Shown here piece after piece: positions 36,907 to 46,063 of a stretch of DNA of 64,000 nucleotides. Under the pieces are notes generated by a model. The model had not been told where the DNA came from, made no database searches, and was given only the letters and a program-made list of their open reading frames with translations. The position numbers were made by a program, and so were the translations under genes. Numbering within the stretch: the stretch's first letter is position 1; every line of letters starts with the position of its first letter. The stretch comes from Ornatilinea sp. (GTDB lineage Bacteria; Chloroflexota; Anaerolineae; Anaerolineales; Anaerolineaceae): assembly GCA_018433975.1 (NCBI GenBank), contig JAHDQE010000044.1, positions 1 through 64,000 on the forward strand, written 5' to 3'.

Positions 36907-37092
36907 TATTTTACATAAATATATAATATATTCTTAAAAATATAAATTCACTCACCAGGAGACTGTTTCCAAAGAAAACAAGCAAATTTATTCCTGTTTT
37001 AACAGGTTTTAAGGTCAAAACAGCCTTAAAGTGGGACCTTTTCTTCCAAACAGAACGCCTTTCTCTGGCGCCTCATAATATTTAGTATAAAA
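36907..37092. repeat. Divergent suf/sufR control region with nested inverted repeats
   Basis: No gene is visible here. The left part (to about 36955) is very AT-rich. Then come a palindrome CCTGTT-TT-AACAGG (36993-37006), a stem TTTAAGG/CCTTAAA (37008-37014 and 37024-37030), and an overlapping alternative pair AAGGTC/GACCTT (37011-37016 and 37035-37040). The last two share bases, so they are mutually exclusive. Operators, an RNA leader or chance are all possible. Confidence 0.45.
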
Positions 37093-37118
37093 ATAATAAA
37101 TATTGACAAATTTATTAT
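37093..37118. promoter_or_regulatory. Probable SufR operator (palindrome over the sufR -35)
   Basis: A perfect 9-bp inverted repeat, ATAATAAAT (37093-37101) and ATTTATTAT (37110-37118), with an 8-base spacer that contains most of the -35 hexamer. A dimeric winged-helix repressor bound here would block RNA polymerase. Assignment to the adjacent SufR-like protein is inferred from position. Confidence 0.55.
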
Positions 37119-37132
37119 GCTTATGCTATACT
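37103..37132 (+). promoter_or_regulatory. sufR promoter with extended -10
   Basis: Perfect -35 TTGACA (37103-37108), 18-base spacer, and -10 TATACT (37127-37132) preceded by TGC, an extended -10. It lies 46 bases upstream of the chosen sufR ATG. Confidence 0.8.
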
Positions 37133-37177
37133 ACAAAATATATTTCTAAAAAGCAAGTCAAATATAGCGAGATCACA

Positions 37178-37810
37178 ATGAAAACCACTCGTGAACGAAT
37201 TATTCAGATGCTACTAAAGAACCCCCGATCCAGCATTAATGATCTGGCCGATGAGGTCGGGATTAATGCAATCTCGGTCCGTCACCATCTCACAAACCTT
37301 CAAAGGGATGGCCTGGTGAATGCAGAGGAAGAACGGCATGGTGTTGGCAGGCCTCGCTTGGTTTACAGTTTAACCGAGAAAGGCCTTGAACAATTTCCCA
37401 CCAGTTATTTAAAATTGACAAATCGGCTGCTCGACCAGATGAAAGAAAAACTTGGAGAACAGGCAATCAAGAATATATTTGATGATATTGCCAAAGACCT
37501 CGCTTTTGAGTACGCGAAAAAGGGCCAGACCCTGGCGATGGAACAAAGGCTTGACCTCGTAAAGGAGCTTCTGCGCCAAGAAGGTTTTTCGGTGGAATGG
37601 GAATCGGATGGGAACAAGTATTACATTCATGAAATCACCTGTCCCTATTACCATATCAGCCGGAACCATCCGGAGGTCTGTCAGATTGACCAATCTTTAA
37701 TTTCAAGCGTGCTTTCTGTACCTGCTGAAAAAATCAAGTGTGTCTTGCGTGGAGATAAACATTGTACATACATCATCTCCAAACAAGATCAGGTGGAGCG
37801 TGTAGGATGA
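37178..37810 (+). CDS. sufR: SufR-like Fe-S-sensing transcriptional repressor
   Basis: A 210-residue winged-helix protein. The N-terminal HTH (residues about 5-65; NDLADEVGINAISVRHHL) is followed by a wing (GVGRPRLVYSLTEKG), a helical linker, and a C-terminal domain with four cysteines (C155, C168, C188, C196) arranged as in SufR, which binds an Fe-S cluster and represses suf genes. ATG 37178 is used because the HTH begins there and the promoter maps just upstream; the frame is open further up but lies in the promoter. It is divergent from sufCBD and overlaps the SufT-like gene (ATGA). Confidence 0.88.
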   Translation: MKTTRERIIQMLLKNPRSSINDLADEVGINAISVRHHLTNLQRDGLVNAEEERHGVGRPRLVYSLTEKGLEQFPTSYLKLTNRLLDQMKEKLGEQAIKNIFDDIAKDLAFEYAKKGQTLAMEQRLDLVKELLRQEGFSVEWESDGNKYYIHEITCPYYHISRNHPEVCQIDQSLISSVLSVPAEKIKCVLRGDKHCTYIISKQDQVERVG

Positions 37811-38151
37811 GCGAAACTTCAGTCAATCGCCAACCCGTTTGGGAGGCGGAAGCAAATCACCCTGAGTTATGCGAAAAACTTCGTGAGGGGCTTCGGGAAA
37901 TTATTGACCCGGAATTAGGCTATGATATTATTCAACTCGGTTTGATCCGGGATGTAAAGATAGAAGATGAAGCCGTTATCAATATGATTCTTACCACCCC
38001 ATTCTGCCCTTATGGCCCTGCAATGTTGGAAAGTACCCGCGGCAAAGCCGAAGAAATTCTAGAACGTCCAACCCGCATTGATTTTGGGGTCGAGCAATGG
38101 GATTTTTCGATGATGGAAGAGGGGCTGGAACCCGATTGGGGCATGTTTTAA
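37807..38151 (+). CDS. sufT: MIP18/DUF59-family protein (SufT-like)
   Basis: A 114-residue protein of the MIP18 (DUF59) family: EIIDPELGYDIIQLGLI near the N-terminus and LTTPFCPYGPAM with the conserved Cys. Such proteins assist Fe-S cluster maturation or transfer. The start ATG overlaps the sufR stop by 4 bases, so the two are translationally coupled. The C-terminal tail (FSMMEEGLEPDWGMF) is acidic. Confidence 0.87.
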   Translation: MSETSVNRQPVWEAEANHPELCEKLREGLREIIDPELGYDIIQLGLIRDVKIEDEAVINMILTTPFCPYGPAMLESTRGKAEEILERPTRIDFGVEQWDFSMMEEGLEPDWGMF

Positions 38152-38174
38152 AGACGAAACAGCCATTCTAAAGC

Positions 38175-38204
38175 AAACAGACCCGAAAATGGGTCTGTTT
38201 TTTT
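38175..38204 (+). terminator. Intrinsic terminator of the sufR-sufT transcript
   Basis: A perfect 10-bp stem AAACAGACCC (arms 38175-38184 and 38191-38200) with a 6-base loop, followed by a T run. It lies 23 bases after the sufT stop. Confidence 0.9.
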
Positions 38205-38252
38205 GATTTACAGAAAGCATAAATACTGGTTATACGAAGTTTTTAATAAATT

Positions 38253-38819
38253 TCACATTTCTCGCTCAACAATCACCCATGCCGCACTGCCTTTCGTTTC
38301 AATCTCAACACGAGCCGGAAGACCTTTGAAAACGCCTGCGATAATCACCGGCGAAATAAAATGGGAACGCATCAATAAAACTTTTTCCGCAACGGCTAGA
38401 ATTTTCACTTTAAATTGACGAATATCCGGCTCTTCGATTAACAAACGGCCACCGGGTTTCAGTACCCGAAACAAATCCAACAAAGTCTCCCTCTGGTTCA
38501 AAACATGATGAAGCGCATCCACAATAATAATGCGTTCAAAACTTTGCTCTGTGAAAGGCAAATTCTCTGTCTGGGAACACAAAACAGACAGCCCGGCTTT
38601 TTTCTCTGCCTGGCGCAGCATTCCCATAGAAAGGTCAGCAACGACTACCTCACAGGTTCCGCACCGGATCATTTCCGCAACCCGTCCTGTCCCCCCGCCG
38701 GCATCCAAAATGCGGCCTTCAACCGGGAGTTTCAATAAGCGATTCCAATGCTCTAATTGGCTTGAGCCAAATAAACGGTCATACCATGGTGCGATCCATC
38801 CAAAATGATCAAAGCCCAT
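38253..38819 (-). CDS. Class I SAM-dependent methyltransferase (UbiE-like)
   Basis: A 188-residue methyltransferase with motif I ILDAGGGTGRVAEMI, acidic residue in VVADLS, FERIIIVDALHHV and FRVLKPGGRLLIEEP. ATG 38819 follows GGAG by 6 bases. The HH pair in motif II resembles UbiE/COQ5 or phospholipid methyltransferases. It is last in a minus-strand run with a HAD protein, a serine palmitoyltransferase-like enzyme and isoprenoid genes, so a lipid or quinone substrate is plausible but not shown. Confidence 0.82.
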   Translation of the reverse strand: MGFDHFGWIAPWYDRLFGSSQLEHWNRLLKLPVEGRILDAGGGTGRVAEMIRCGTCEVVVADLSMGMLRQAEKKAGLSVLCSQTENLPFTEQSFERIIIVDALHHVLNQRETLLDLFRVLKPGGRLLIEEPDIRQFKVKILAVAEKVLLMRSHFISPVIIAGVFKGLPARVEIETKGSAAWVIVEREM

Positions 38820-38850
38820 CTTTTTCTCCACCAATCAGCAATAAATCGTT

Positions 38851-40044
38851 TTAATAAGACAGTGCTGCTCGAATTGCCGGGTTTACATCCGTAAAAATTT
38901 GTGCTCCCAATCCTCTCAACACGGTAACTTTTTCCGTATGAGATGCAATACCCCATGCATGCCATTCAATTTGAGCACCATAATTTCCTAAAATATCCAC
39001 AGCTCTCTTTACCGATAAAATACCTGTCGCAGAATCTTCAAAAACATGCAGTTCAATATTTTCTGGCAGCCAATCCAAGGAAATTGTAAGCTTTTGCCCG
39101 GCCTGAGCCTGTCCTGCCAATTCATAAGCCCATTCAAGAGATGCCAACTCTTCACCCGTCAGCGCTGCACGCAACGCGGCCAGGGCCTGAACAGGAGAAG
39201 GTTTCAATAAATGATCCGCCTGGTCGCCCTTTTCTTCCGCCAGATAGTTCATTCTACCAAAACTCATCAAGGCCATTTCTTCTACGCCGATCATTTTCAA
39301 AGCCATTTCAGCCTCTGGCGTATAGTTGTGGTTGAAAGATCGGATTTCTTTGGGGGGCAGAGAAGGACGAGCCGTCAATGCCCCTACGAATAAATTCCCA
39401 TGAACAATACCGTTTTTTAATATTGCGCTGACTTCCGGTTGGAGAAGAGAATGGTCATACTTCTCAAGAAATGATTCAATTTGAATTTCAGGGGACCGGT
39501 GATATGTTGCAGCAAAAGCCTCTGCGCCCAGTACAATATTCTGGAAGATACGGAAAGTTATAGATTGATCAATATCGCGGGTATAACCAAGAAGCTCTTT
39601 CATAAAAGGCTGGTTGCGGATATTTGGTAAAACTTCCGGGTTTGAGTCCCCTTTACAAGCTTCCAGCAGCGCTTCAGACGGTACAGAAGTCAACATAAAA
39701 AATGGCCTGAAGCGCTGAATAGAACCCAGATAATCAATATCCTGCGGAGGAAGTTTTCGTTCTCTGACAATTTTAAATGCCTGCTCAAGCGTATGTGCTG
39801 TAACCCCTTCGGGAAATTTTTTCCAGGCTGCATCCAGAATTATCGCCAGCGAAATAGGCACCATGTCCCATTCACTGGTCACACCATAAGATTCCAATAA
39901 AGGTGGAATCTCCTCATCCGGGGCAGGAATATCCCAACTTAATTGGTCTATAAAAAACTTCATCGACGCTTCACGGGCCGCCCAATATCCACCAGCTTGA
40001 ACCAGAACGCCATCCACATCAAACAGCATTACTTTTGACCGCAA
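38851..40044 (-). CDS. HAD-like protein with a very large insertion
   Basis: About 397 residues. HAD motif I (MLFDVDGVLV, with D-x-D) is at the extreme N-terminus, and a motif IV-like element (HVFEDSATGI) appears only near residue 335. About 300 residues therefore separate the two halves of the core, far more than usual caps. The insert contains QRFRPFFMLTSVP, TRDIDQSITFRIFQNIV and a possible substrate region GALTARPSLPP. GGAGG precedes a TTG start at 40044; a GTG at 40056 is in frame but overlaps the site. The substrate is unknown. It starts 21 bases after the oxoamine synthase gene. Confidence 0.72.
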   Translation of the reverse strand: MRSKVMLFDVDGVLVQAGGYWAAREASMKFFIDQLSWDIPAPDEEIPPLLESYGVTSEWDMVPISLAIILDAAWKKFPEGVTAHTLEQAFKIVRERKLPPQDIDYLGSIQRFRPFFMLTSVPSEALLEACKGDSNPEVLPNIRNQPFMKELLGYTRDIDQSITFRIFQNIVLGAEAFAATYHRSPEIQIESFLEKYDHSLLQPEVSAILKNGIVHGNLFVGALTARPSLPPKEIRSFNHNYTPEAEMALKMIGVEEMALMSFGRMNYLAEEKGDQADHLLKPSPVQALAALRAALTGEELASLEWAYELAGQAQAGQKLTISLDWLPENIELHVFEDSATGILSVKRAVDILGNYGAQIEWHAWGIASHTEKVTVLRGLGAQIFTDVNPAIRAALSY

Positions 40045-40065
40045 AATACCTCCCACAAGATACCG

Positions 40066-41244
40066 TTAAATTAATCCAACCTGTTTACCAACTTCTTCGA
40101 AAATCCCTAACACACGATCCAACTGTTCTTCGGTATGGGTCGCCATATAACTGGTGCGCAAAAGCTGCCGGCCGGGTGAAACAGCAGGAGAAATCACCGG
40201 ATTAACAAAAACACCTTTTTCAAACAAAAGCTTCCAGGTAAGAAAAGTCCGTTCATCATCTCCAATAATAATGGGAATCACCGGGGTAACCGACGCACCG
40301 GTGTCAAACCCCAGCGACCGGAAACCCTCTCGCATTTTCTCGCCGTGGCGAACAACCCGCTCAGCCCGTTCCGGTTCCGCTTGCATTACATGCAGCGCCG
40401 CCAGCGCTGCCGCGGCATTGGCGGCCGGAATACTGGCAGAAAAGATCAGGGCCCGGGCATGGTGCTTAACGTAACTAATGGCATCCTCATCGCCAGCCAC
40501 AAACCCTCCTAAAGACGCAAAAGATTTGCTGAATGTGGACATAATCAAATCCACCTGATCTGTCAAACCATAATGCGCAGCAGTTCCCCTGCCACCCCCC
40601 ATAACCCCCATCGAGTGGGCATCATCCACCATCAGACGTGCGCTATATTTTTTAGCCAGATCTACCATCTCCGGTAAAGGGGCCAGATCGCCTTCCATAC
40701 TGAAAAGGCCGTCCACAACGATCAATCTTCCGCCCTTTTCCGGCAGACTGGAAAGAACTCGCTCCAAATGGTCCATGTCGTTGTGGCGAAACCGCTCAAT
40801 TTTTCCTCCACTGAGAAAGGCGCCGTCCACAATACTGGCATGGTCTTCTTTATCCAGCACCACGTAATCTCCACGCTTTACTAACGCGCTGACGGTTCCC
40901 AGATTGACCTGCATTCCGGTAGAAAAGGTTAACGCAGCCTCTTTTCCAACCCATTCAGCCAGCTCTGCTTCAAGCTGTTCATGCAGTTCTAAAGTACCAT
41001 TCAAAAAACGGGATCCGGTGCAGCTCGTACCATAACGTTGTATGGCATCTATTGCGGCCTGTCTTACTTTGGGATGAGTGGTTAACCCTAAATAATTATT
41101 GGACCCACACATGATCAAACGATGATCATGATACAAAACCTCAGTACCCTCGGTTTCGGACAGGGGAATAAAATAAGGATAAATCCCATGTTCCTTTGCA
41201 TCTTTCACAACAGTATATTGGCTGCATTTTTCAAAGATATCCAT
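40066..41244 (-). CDS. Alpha-oxoamine synthase, serine palmitoyltransferase-like
   Basis: A 392-residue PLP enzyme of the family containing SPT, BioF, Kbl and HemA, which condense an amino acid with an acyl thioester. Features are MCGSNNYLGLTTHPKV, GTSCTGSRFLNGTLELH, FSTGMQVNLG, VDDAHSMGVMG and the PLP lysine in FSKSFASLGG. GVFVNPVISPAV and SYMATHT look closer to bacterial serine palmitoyltransferase than to BioF or Kbl, from memory of those families. No other biotin or threonine-degradation gene is near. GAGGAG precedes the ATG by 7 bases. The divergent acyl carrier protein nearby could supply the acyl group (inference). Confidence 0.82.
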   Translation of the reverse strand: MDIFEKCSQYTVVKDAKEHGIYPYFIPLSETEGTEVLYHDHRLIMCGSNNYLGLTTHPKVRQAAIDAIQRYGTSCTGSRFLNGTLELHEQLEAELAEWVGKEAALTFSTGMQVNLGTVSALVKRGDYVVLDKEDHASIVDGAFLSGGKIERFRHNDMDHLERVLSSLPEKGGRLIVVDGLFSMEGDLAPLPEMVDLAKKYSARLMVDDAHSMGVMGGGRGTAAHYGLTDQVDLIMSTFSKSFASLGGFVAGDEDAISYVKHHARALIFSASIPAANAAAALAALHVMQAEPERAERVVRHGEKMREGFRSLGFDTGASVTPVIPIIIGDDERTFLTWKLLFEKGVFVNPVISPAVSPGRQLLRTSYMATHTEEQLDRVLGIFEEVGKQVGLI

Positions 41245-41412
41245 AAATCAACTCCTCACTACCTTATCAGATAATTACTCAAACAAAAGATTAAAGTAAG
41301 ATTAATACCAAAGAAATTATATCGTCAAAGATGTAAATTCAGGAAAAAACCCCTCACTATCCTTGACATTACCCAATTGTAAATATTCGATAAAAATGCA
41401 GATGGATAAAGT

Positions 41413-42426
41413 TCAATTTTTTCGGTTCAAAAGTAAACTTGACAATTCGCGCAGAACACGAGAAGCCGCATTCTCTTCGCCGATCTGTTCAATCGCTTTC
41501 AAAGCCTCTCCCGTCAGTCGATCTGCTTCCCGCTGGGTATATTCTTGAGCGCCTTCCTTTGCAAGCAAATCAGACAGTTCCGAAACATCAGCAGAGTGAA
41601 TGGGACCCTGATTCCAGCGCTGATAGAATTTTCCTTTCAAACCTAAACCGTACAGAATGGGAAGCGATTTTTTCCCAGAAACGAGGTCACTATCCGTAGA
41701 CTTACCAACAATAGCAGCATCCCCCCACACCCCCAGCCAATCATCCCAAACCTGGAAAGCAAGCCCCAGATTGTAAGCAAACTGCCGGTAAAAGGAACGT
41801 TGTACACCTTCCAGGCCACCCACCAGGGCGCCCAGTTCCGCACAGCAAGCCAGCAAAGCAGCAGTCTTTCCGCCAACCATTGGCCAGTAGGCGTCCAAAG
41901 TAAGGTTCTGGTCTTTTTCGTAGGCCATATCAAGGTACTGACCTTTGGTGAGTTGAACACAGGTCTCGTTGAAAATGCGAGATGATTCAAGCGCTTTGGC
42001 CGGAGAGATCACTTCACCCAGTTTCAAAATCGCCAGATTGGAAAGGGTAAACATTAAGTCTCCCGCGTTAATTGCCTGTGCTTCTCCCCAAATTGTCCAT
42101 ACGGTAGGCCGCCCACGACGCACTGCACCCTCATCCTGAACATCATCATGGATCAGCGAAAAATTATGCAACAGTTCTACAGCCGCAGCGGCAGGCAACG
42201 CCTGCTGCCATTTTCCACCGGCAGATTCAGCGCAAATTAATACCAGCAGCGGGCGGATCCTCTTCCCCTGAGCTTTCGGCCCGGCACCTTCACCCCCCCA
42301 TCCCATATGGTAGGTCAGCATTTGCTTTAATTCCGAGTATTCGGAAGGCAAATAAGCACCAATAATTTCCTGCATGGTAGATTCAATTTCTGGCCGCATT
42401 AATTCTGAATAGTCTTTAAAATTCAT
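41413..42426 (-). CDS. Polyprenyl (trans-prenyl) diphosphate synthase
   Basis: A 337-residue all-helical prenyltransferase. The first aspartate-rich motif is [20 protein letters not shown] and the second is [12 protein letters not shown]. It makes long-chain prenyl diphosphates by adding IPP units; product length cannot be read safely. Its ATG overlaps the stop of the IPP isomerase gene (ATGA), so supply of DMAPP and chain elongation are translationally coupled. Confidence 0.9.
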   Translation of the reverse strand: MNFKDYSELMRPEIESTMQEIIGAYLPSEYSELKQMLTYHMGWGGEGAGPKAQGKRIRPLLVLICAESAGGKWQQALPAAAAVELLHNFSLIHDDVQDEGAVRRGRPTVWTIWGEAQAINAGDLMFTLSNLAILKLGEVISPAKALESSRIFNETCVQLTKGQYLDMAYEKDQNLTLDAYWPMVGGKTAALLACCAELGALVGGLEGVQRSFYRQFAYNLGLAFQVWDDWLGVWGDAAIVGKSTDSDLVSGKKSLPILYGLGLKGKFYQRWNQGPIHSADVSELSDLLAKEGAQEYTQREADRLTGEALKAIEQIGEENAASRVLRELSSLLLNRKN

Positions 42427-43463
42427 TGCTCACCTGTTATTCGGATTATCCGGTTTTGATCGAGTTCTTTTAAAGTTTTTGCACCAACCGCAAACATACA
42501 AATTTGAAGTTCCTGAACGATTTCCTGAACAGCCCGATGTGCACTATCAAGTGACACATTCGCTGCTTTAAGGAACCAACCTGCCATGCCCCCCAGTGTC
42601 CCCCCCAACGCCAAACATTTGGCAATATCTATCCCGTTTCTCAGTCCTCCCGAGGCAAAAACCGGAAGTTTTGGTGCGCCAGATCTTACTGCAAGGATGG
42701 ACTCGGCAGTGGGAATTCCCCAATCCCGAAATGCTGCTGCTATCCTAGCTCTGCTCTCATCCCCCATCCTGTACATTTCCACCTGTGACCATGAAGTGCC
42801 TCCGGCTCCCGCCACATCAATCGCGGAGACCCCGATTTCAGCCAATGCGGTGGCAACCTCACGAGAAATTCCCCAACCAACCTCTTTCACTACCACCGGG
42901 ACGGTCAAACTCCGGCAAATCTTTTCAATGTTTTTTAATAAACCTGAAAAATTAGTGTTGCCTTCCGGTTGAAGGGCTTCCTGCAGCGGATTAAGATGAA
43001 GGATCAACGCATCCGCCTCTATCATATCCACAGCTTGCTGGCATTCCGCAATTCCATAGCCATAATTTAACTGAACTGCGCCAAGATTCGCAAACAAAAG
43101 AATATCGGGAGCGTACCGGCGCACACGAAAAGACTCTCTCGTTTCAGGCCGTTCAAGCGCTACCCGCTGGGATCCCAACCCCATGGCTATACCGGCCTCC
43201 TGTGCTGCCAGAGCAAGTATCCGGTTGATCTCCGCCGCCCGTGGAGTTCCGCCGGTCATCGACGAAATTAATAAGGGGGCCGAGAGTTTCTTCCCGAATA
43301 ATTCCAATGAAAGACTCACTTCTTCCAGAGAAGTTTCCGGAAGCGCACAATGGATAAACCGATATTCATCAAGACCATTATCCAAACCGGACTGGACATC
43401 CCGATCCAAATTAATCTGAATATGATCTTCCTTACGAGAAGACAGATACTGATCTGGAGGCAT
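42423..43463 (-). CDS. fni: Type 2 isopentenyl-diphosphate isomerase (FMN-dependent)
   Basis: A 346-residue TIM-barrel protein: [15 protein letters not shown] at the N-terminus, [56 protein letters not shown] and the C-terminal [19 protein letters not shown]. These match FMN- and NADPH-dependent Idi-2, which interconverts IPP and DMAPP. It heads the minus-strand lipid run and is divergent from the acyl carrier protein gene. Confidence 0.93.
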   Translation of the reverse strand: MPPDQYLSSRKEDHIQINLDRDVQSGLDNGLDEYRFIHCALPETSLEEVSLSLELFGKKLSAPLLISSMTGGTPRAAEINRILALAAQEAGIAMGLGSQRVALERPETRESFRVRRYAPDILLFANLGAVQLNYGYGIAECQQAVDMIEADALILHLNPLQEALQPEGNTNFSGLLKNIEKICRSLTVPVVVKEVGWGISREVATALAEIGVSAIDVAGAGGTSWSQVEMYRMGDESRARIAAAFRDWGIPTAESILAVRSGAPKLPVFASGGLRNGIDIAKCLALGGTLGGMAGWFLKAANVSLDSAHRAVQEIVQELQICMFAVGAKTLKELDQNRIIRITGEQ

Positions 43464-43563
43464 AATACCTGCTTTCAGAAAAATGACTTAGATTTTTTTA
43501 TGGAAACCGATATAATAGTATAATCCAGAGTATACCAAACCCATACTGAACAACGGAACGAAT

Positions 43564-43592
43564 TTGATTTTTCAGGGTTATAAATTTAGTAT
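43564..43592 (+). promoter_or_regulatory. Candidate promoter of the acyl carrier protein gene
   Basis: TTGATT (43564-43569), 17-base spacer, and TAGTAT (43587-43592), about 33 bases before ATG 43625. Both hexamers are partial matches. Confidence 0.4.
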
Positions 43593-43624
43593 TCATATCT
43601 TACAATTACACAGGAGGTTTTCTG

Positions 43625-43861
43625 ATGGGTGATACATTTGAGGAAGTAAAGGCTGTAATCGTTGACGTCTTAAAAATCGATGGCGGCGAAATCACACCTG
43701 AAACGAGATTAATTGAGGATCTCAAAGCCGATTCAATGGACCAGTTTTTCTTAATTGATGGTTTCTGCGAAAAGTTCGATATTAATATTGAGGACGAAGA
43801 GGCCCGTCAGATTAAAACTGTTGGTGATGCAGTCACTTATGTGGATAAGCATCGAAAATAA
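43625..43861 (+). CDS. Acyl carrier protein
   Basis: A 78-residue acidic protein with the carrier-protein fold. The phosphopantetheine site is ADSMDQF, with Met in place of the Leu of the usual DSL motif. TFEEVKAVIVDVLKI and IKTVGDAVTYVDKH are the flanking helices. A perfect GGAGG precedes the ATG. It is isolated from fatty-acid synthesis genes and divergent from the isoprenoid and oxoamine synthase run. It could be the general ACP or one dedicated to the SPT-like enzyme. Confidence 0.92.
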   Translation: MGDTFEEVKAVIVDVLKIDGGEITPETRLIEDLKADSMDQFFLIDGFCEKFDINIEDEEARQIKTVGDAVTYVDKHRK

Positions 43862-43864
43862 ATA

Positions 43865-43911
43865 AAAAAGGATCCCCGGAAGAATTCAAATGCATTCCGG
43901 GGATCCTTTTT
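43865..43911. terminator. Bidirectional intrinsic terminator
   Basis: A perfect 17-bp stem whose left arm is AAAAAGGATCCCCGGAA (43865-43881); the right arm is 43895-43911, with a 13-base loop. A and T runs flank it. It ends the acyl carrier protein transcript and, from the other side, the sucCD transcript. Confidence 0.92.
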
Positions 43912-43913
43912 AT

Positions 43914-44780
43914 TTAATGGGAAAGAAGTTTAGGGATGTCCTCCGGATGTTTCGCAATATGCACCCCGGAATGCTGTAAAACCTCAATTTTTTCTTCGGC
44001 CTGCCCCAATCCCTTTTTAATAATTGCACTGGCGTGTCCCATTTGTTTCCCTGTTGGCGCTGTTAACCCGGCAATATAACCCACAACCGGTTTGGTCATT
44101 TCATTCAGGATAAATTCGGCTGCTTTTTCCTCTTCCTCCCCTCCAATCTCTCCGATCAGGACAACTTGTTCAGTGTGAGGATCAGCTTCAAACATTTCTA
44201 ATATCTCCACAAAGTTTGTGCCAATAATCGGGTCTCCGCCAATCCCCACACAGGTGCTGACGCCCAATCCATATCGCTTGAGCGCGTACAATACTTCATA
44301 AGTCAATGTACCCGATCGGGAAACTAAACCGATGTTTCCCGCTGAGCAAATATTACTCGGTACAACACCTGTAATCGCTTCACCGGCCGTTATAATCCCC
44401 GGAGAGTTAGGCCCAATCAACCGCACCTTTTTTTGCTTTAGATAAGAACAGGCCTGAATGACATCCCACATTGGAATGCCTTCCGTAATACACACAATTA
44501 AGGAAATACCTGCATCAGCAATCTCATACAACGCATCCAGTCCGGAAGAAGCCGGCACAAAAACCACACTGACATTCGCGCCTGTAGCCTCTACAGCAAT
44601 CTTTGCCGAGTCAAAGACAGGCACCTTGCCTGCCAACACCCATTCCCCTCCCCGGCCCGGTGTTACCCCGGCGACAACATTGGTGCCATATTCCATCATT
44701 TTTTGGGTGTGAAATAAGCCATGATTCCCGGAAATCCCCTGCACCAGCAAACGAGTGGACTTATCAATCAATATGCTCAT
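43914..44780 (-). CDS. sucD: Succinate-CoA ligase alpha subunit
   Basis: A 288-residue subunit. The CoA-binding N-terminus has [13 protein letters not shown], followed by [29 protein letters not shown] and the phospho-His region [11 protein letters not shown]. With SucC it interconverts succinyl-CoA and succinate with formation of ATP or GTP. ATG 44780 with GGGAG upstream overlaps the end of sucC by 17 bases. A longer in-frame start lies inside sucC and is less likely. Confidence 0.94.
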   Translation of the reverse strand: MSILIDKSTRLLVQGISGNHGLFHTQKMMEYGTNVVAGVTPGRGGEWVLAGKVPVFDSAKIAVEATGANVSVVFVPASSGLDALYEIADAGISLIVCITEGIPMWDVIQACSYLKQKKVRLIGPNSPGIITAGEAITGVVPSNICSAGNIGLVSRSGTLTYEVLYALKRYGLGVSTCVGIGGDPIIGTNFVEILEMFEADPHTEQVVLIGEIGGEEEEKAAEFILNEMTKPVVGYIAGLTAPTGKQMGHASAIIKKGLGQAEEKIEVLQHSGVHIAKHPEDIPKLLSH

Positions 44781-45918
44781 TCCACTCTCCCTTGGCAGCT
44801 GCAATGGATTTATGTACTCCTTCAAGAAGCGTCTCTGCGATGATCAAATGGGTTCCTTTCAGTAGTTTAAGACCCAGACCCGCATTGGTACCGGCCAGAC
44901 GAACAATAGTCGGGACTCGTGGATGGATCTCCTCCAATGCTCGCAAAATGCCTTCTGCCGCCTCATCGCAGTGGGTTAATCCCCCAAAGATATTGATCAG
45001 AACCGCTTTAACATCCGGATCAGAGTAAATAATCTTACAGGCACTCAAAACTTTATCTGCACTGGCTCCCCCTCCAATATCCATAAAATTAGCTGGGGCA
45101 CCTCCATACAAGCGGATCGTGTCCATAATAGACATTGCCAACCCCGCCCCATTTACCAGGCAGCCAATATTTCCGTCTAATTTCAGATAAGAAAAGCGAT
45201 ATTTCCGTGTCTCGGTTTCTTCCGGGAACATCAAATCCGGGTCCAACATCTCCGGAAATTCGGGATGCCGGAAAGATGCATTATCATCGACAATCATCTT
45301 TCCATCCAGCGCAATCAAACGGTGGTCTGAAGAGACAACCAGCGGGTTAATTTCCGCAAGACTTGCATCCATTACGATAAATGCCTGCCAAAGTCCCTGC
45401 ACAATTTGATTAAACGCACGCCAATATTCCCGCGGTAAATCCATATACGCAGCAGTTTCCCGAATTTGATATTCGCGCAACCCAATCACCGGATCAATCG
45501 CAATTTTTTTGATTTTCTCCGGAGATTGCTGAGCAATCTCTTCAATATAGGTTCCACCTTCAGCAGAGGTAATCAAAACAGGCTTTTTCGCGATCCAGTC
45601 GATGATAATTGCCACATACATTTCTCGATCAATTGCAATGGCTTCATCAACCAGCACCTTCCTCACCGGATAGCCTTTGATCTCCATTCCCAGCACATTT
45701 GCAGCCTGTTCTTCCGCTTCCTGAGGGCTTTTTGCTAATCGAATTCCACCTGCACGCCCTCGTCCTGTGGCAAGCACCTGAGCTTTTATAACCACGTTAC
45801 CCCCCAAGTCCGCGGCAATTTGTTTTGCCTCACAGGCAGATGTGGTCAGCCTTCCTTTGGCAATTGGAATGCCATACTGTTGAAATATTTTTTTCGAGTG
45901 GTACTCATAAAGTCGCAT
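44764..45918 (-). CDS. sucC: Succinate-CoA ligase beta subunit
   Basis: A 384-residue ATP-grasp subunit: [19 protein letters not shown] at the N-terminus, [17 protein letters not shown], the catalytic region AEINPLVV, and the C-terminal CoA-ligase domain with [13 protein letters not shown] and [11 protein letters not shown] 45918 is chosen over 45936 because MRLYEYHSK is the conserved family start. It is encoded upstream of sucD and coupled to it. Confidence 0.94.
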   Translation of the reverse strand: MRLYEYHSKKIFQQYGIPIAKGRLTTSACEAKQIAADLGGNVVIKAQVLATGRGRAGGIRLAKSPQEAEEQAANVLGMEIKGYPVRKVLVDEAIAIDREMYVAIIIDWIAKKPVLITSAEGGTYIEEIAQQSPEKIKKIAIDPVIGLREYQIRETAAYMDLPREYWRAFNQIVQGLWQAFIVMDASLAEINPLVVSSDHRLIALDGKMIVDDNASFRHPEFPEMLDPDLMFPEETETRKYRFSYLKLDGNIGCLVNGAGLAMSIMDTIRLYGGAPANFMDIGGGASADKVLSACKIIYSDPDVKAVLINIFGGLTHCDEAAEGILRALEEIHPRVPTIVRLAGTNAGLGLKLLKGTHLIIAETLLEGVHKSIAAAKGEWNEHID

Positions 45919-46002
45919 GAATATCCCCGCCCTCAAGTCTCATGTGATTCTTTGTCGTGATGCAATTAATAAAAGATGCCCACATTCACAATAAGCAGGA
46001 AA

Positions 46003-46031
46003 GGCAGTCCCGCAGATCATGCCGGACTGCC
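46003..46031 (-). terminator. Probable terminator of the SPFH gene
   Basis: A GC-rich 12-bp stem with one mismatch (TGCCGGACTGCC at 46020-46031 pairs with 46003-46014), 5-base loop. Read on the minus strand it is followed by TTTCCTGC, a short weak U tract, 32 bases after the SPFH stop. Confidence 0.6.
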
Positions 46032-46063
46032 CTCTCAATTCAATACAATCTTTTTGTCAGCAT

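Noticed and set aside
40066-41244. Assignment as BioF or Kbl
   Set aside because: No biotin or threonine dehydrogenase gene is nearby, and the C-terminal VNPVISPAV region looks more SPT-like; kept as SPT-like with moderate confidence.
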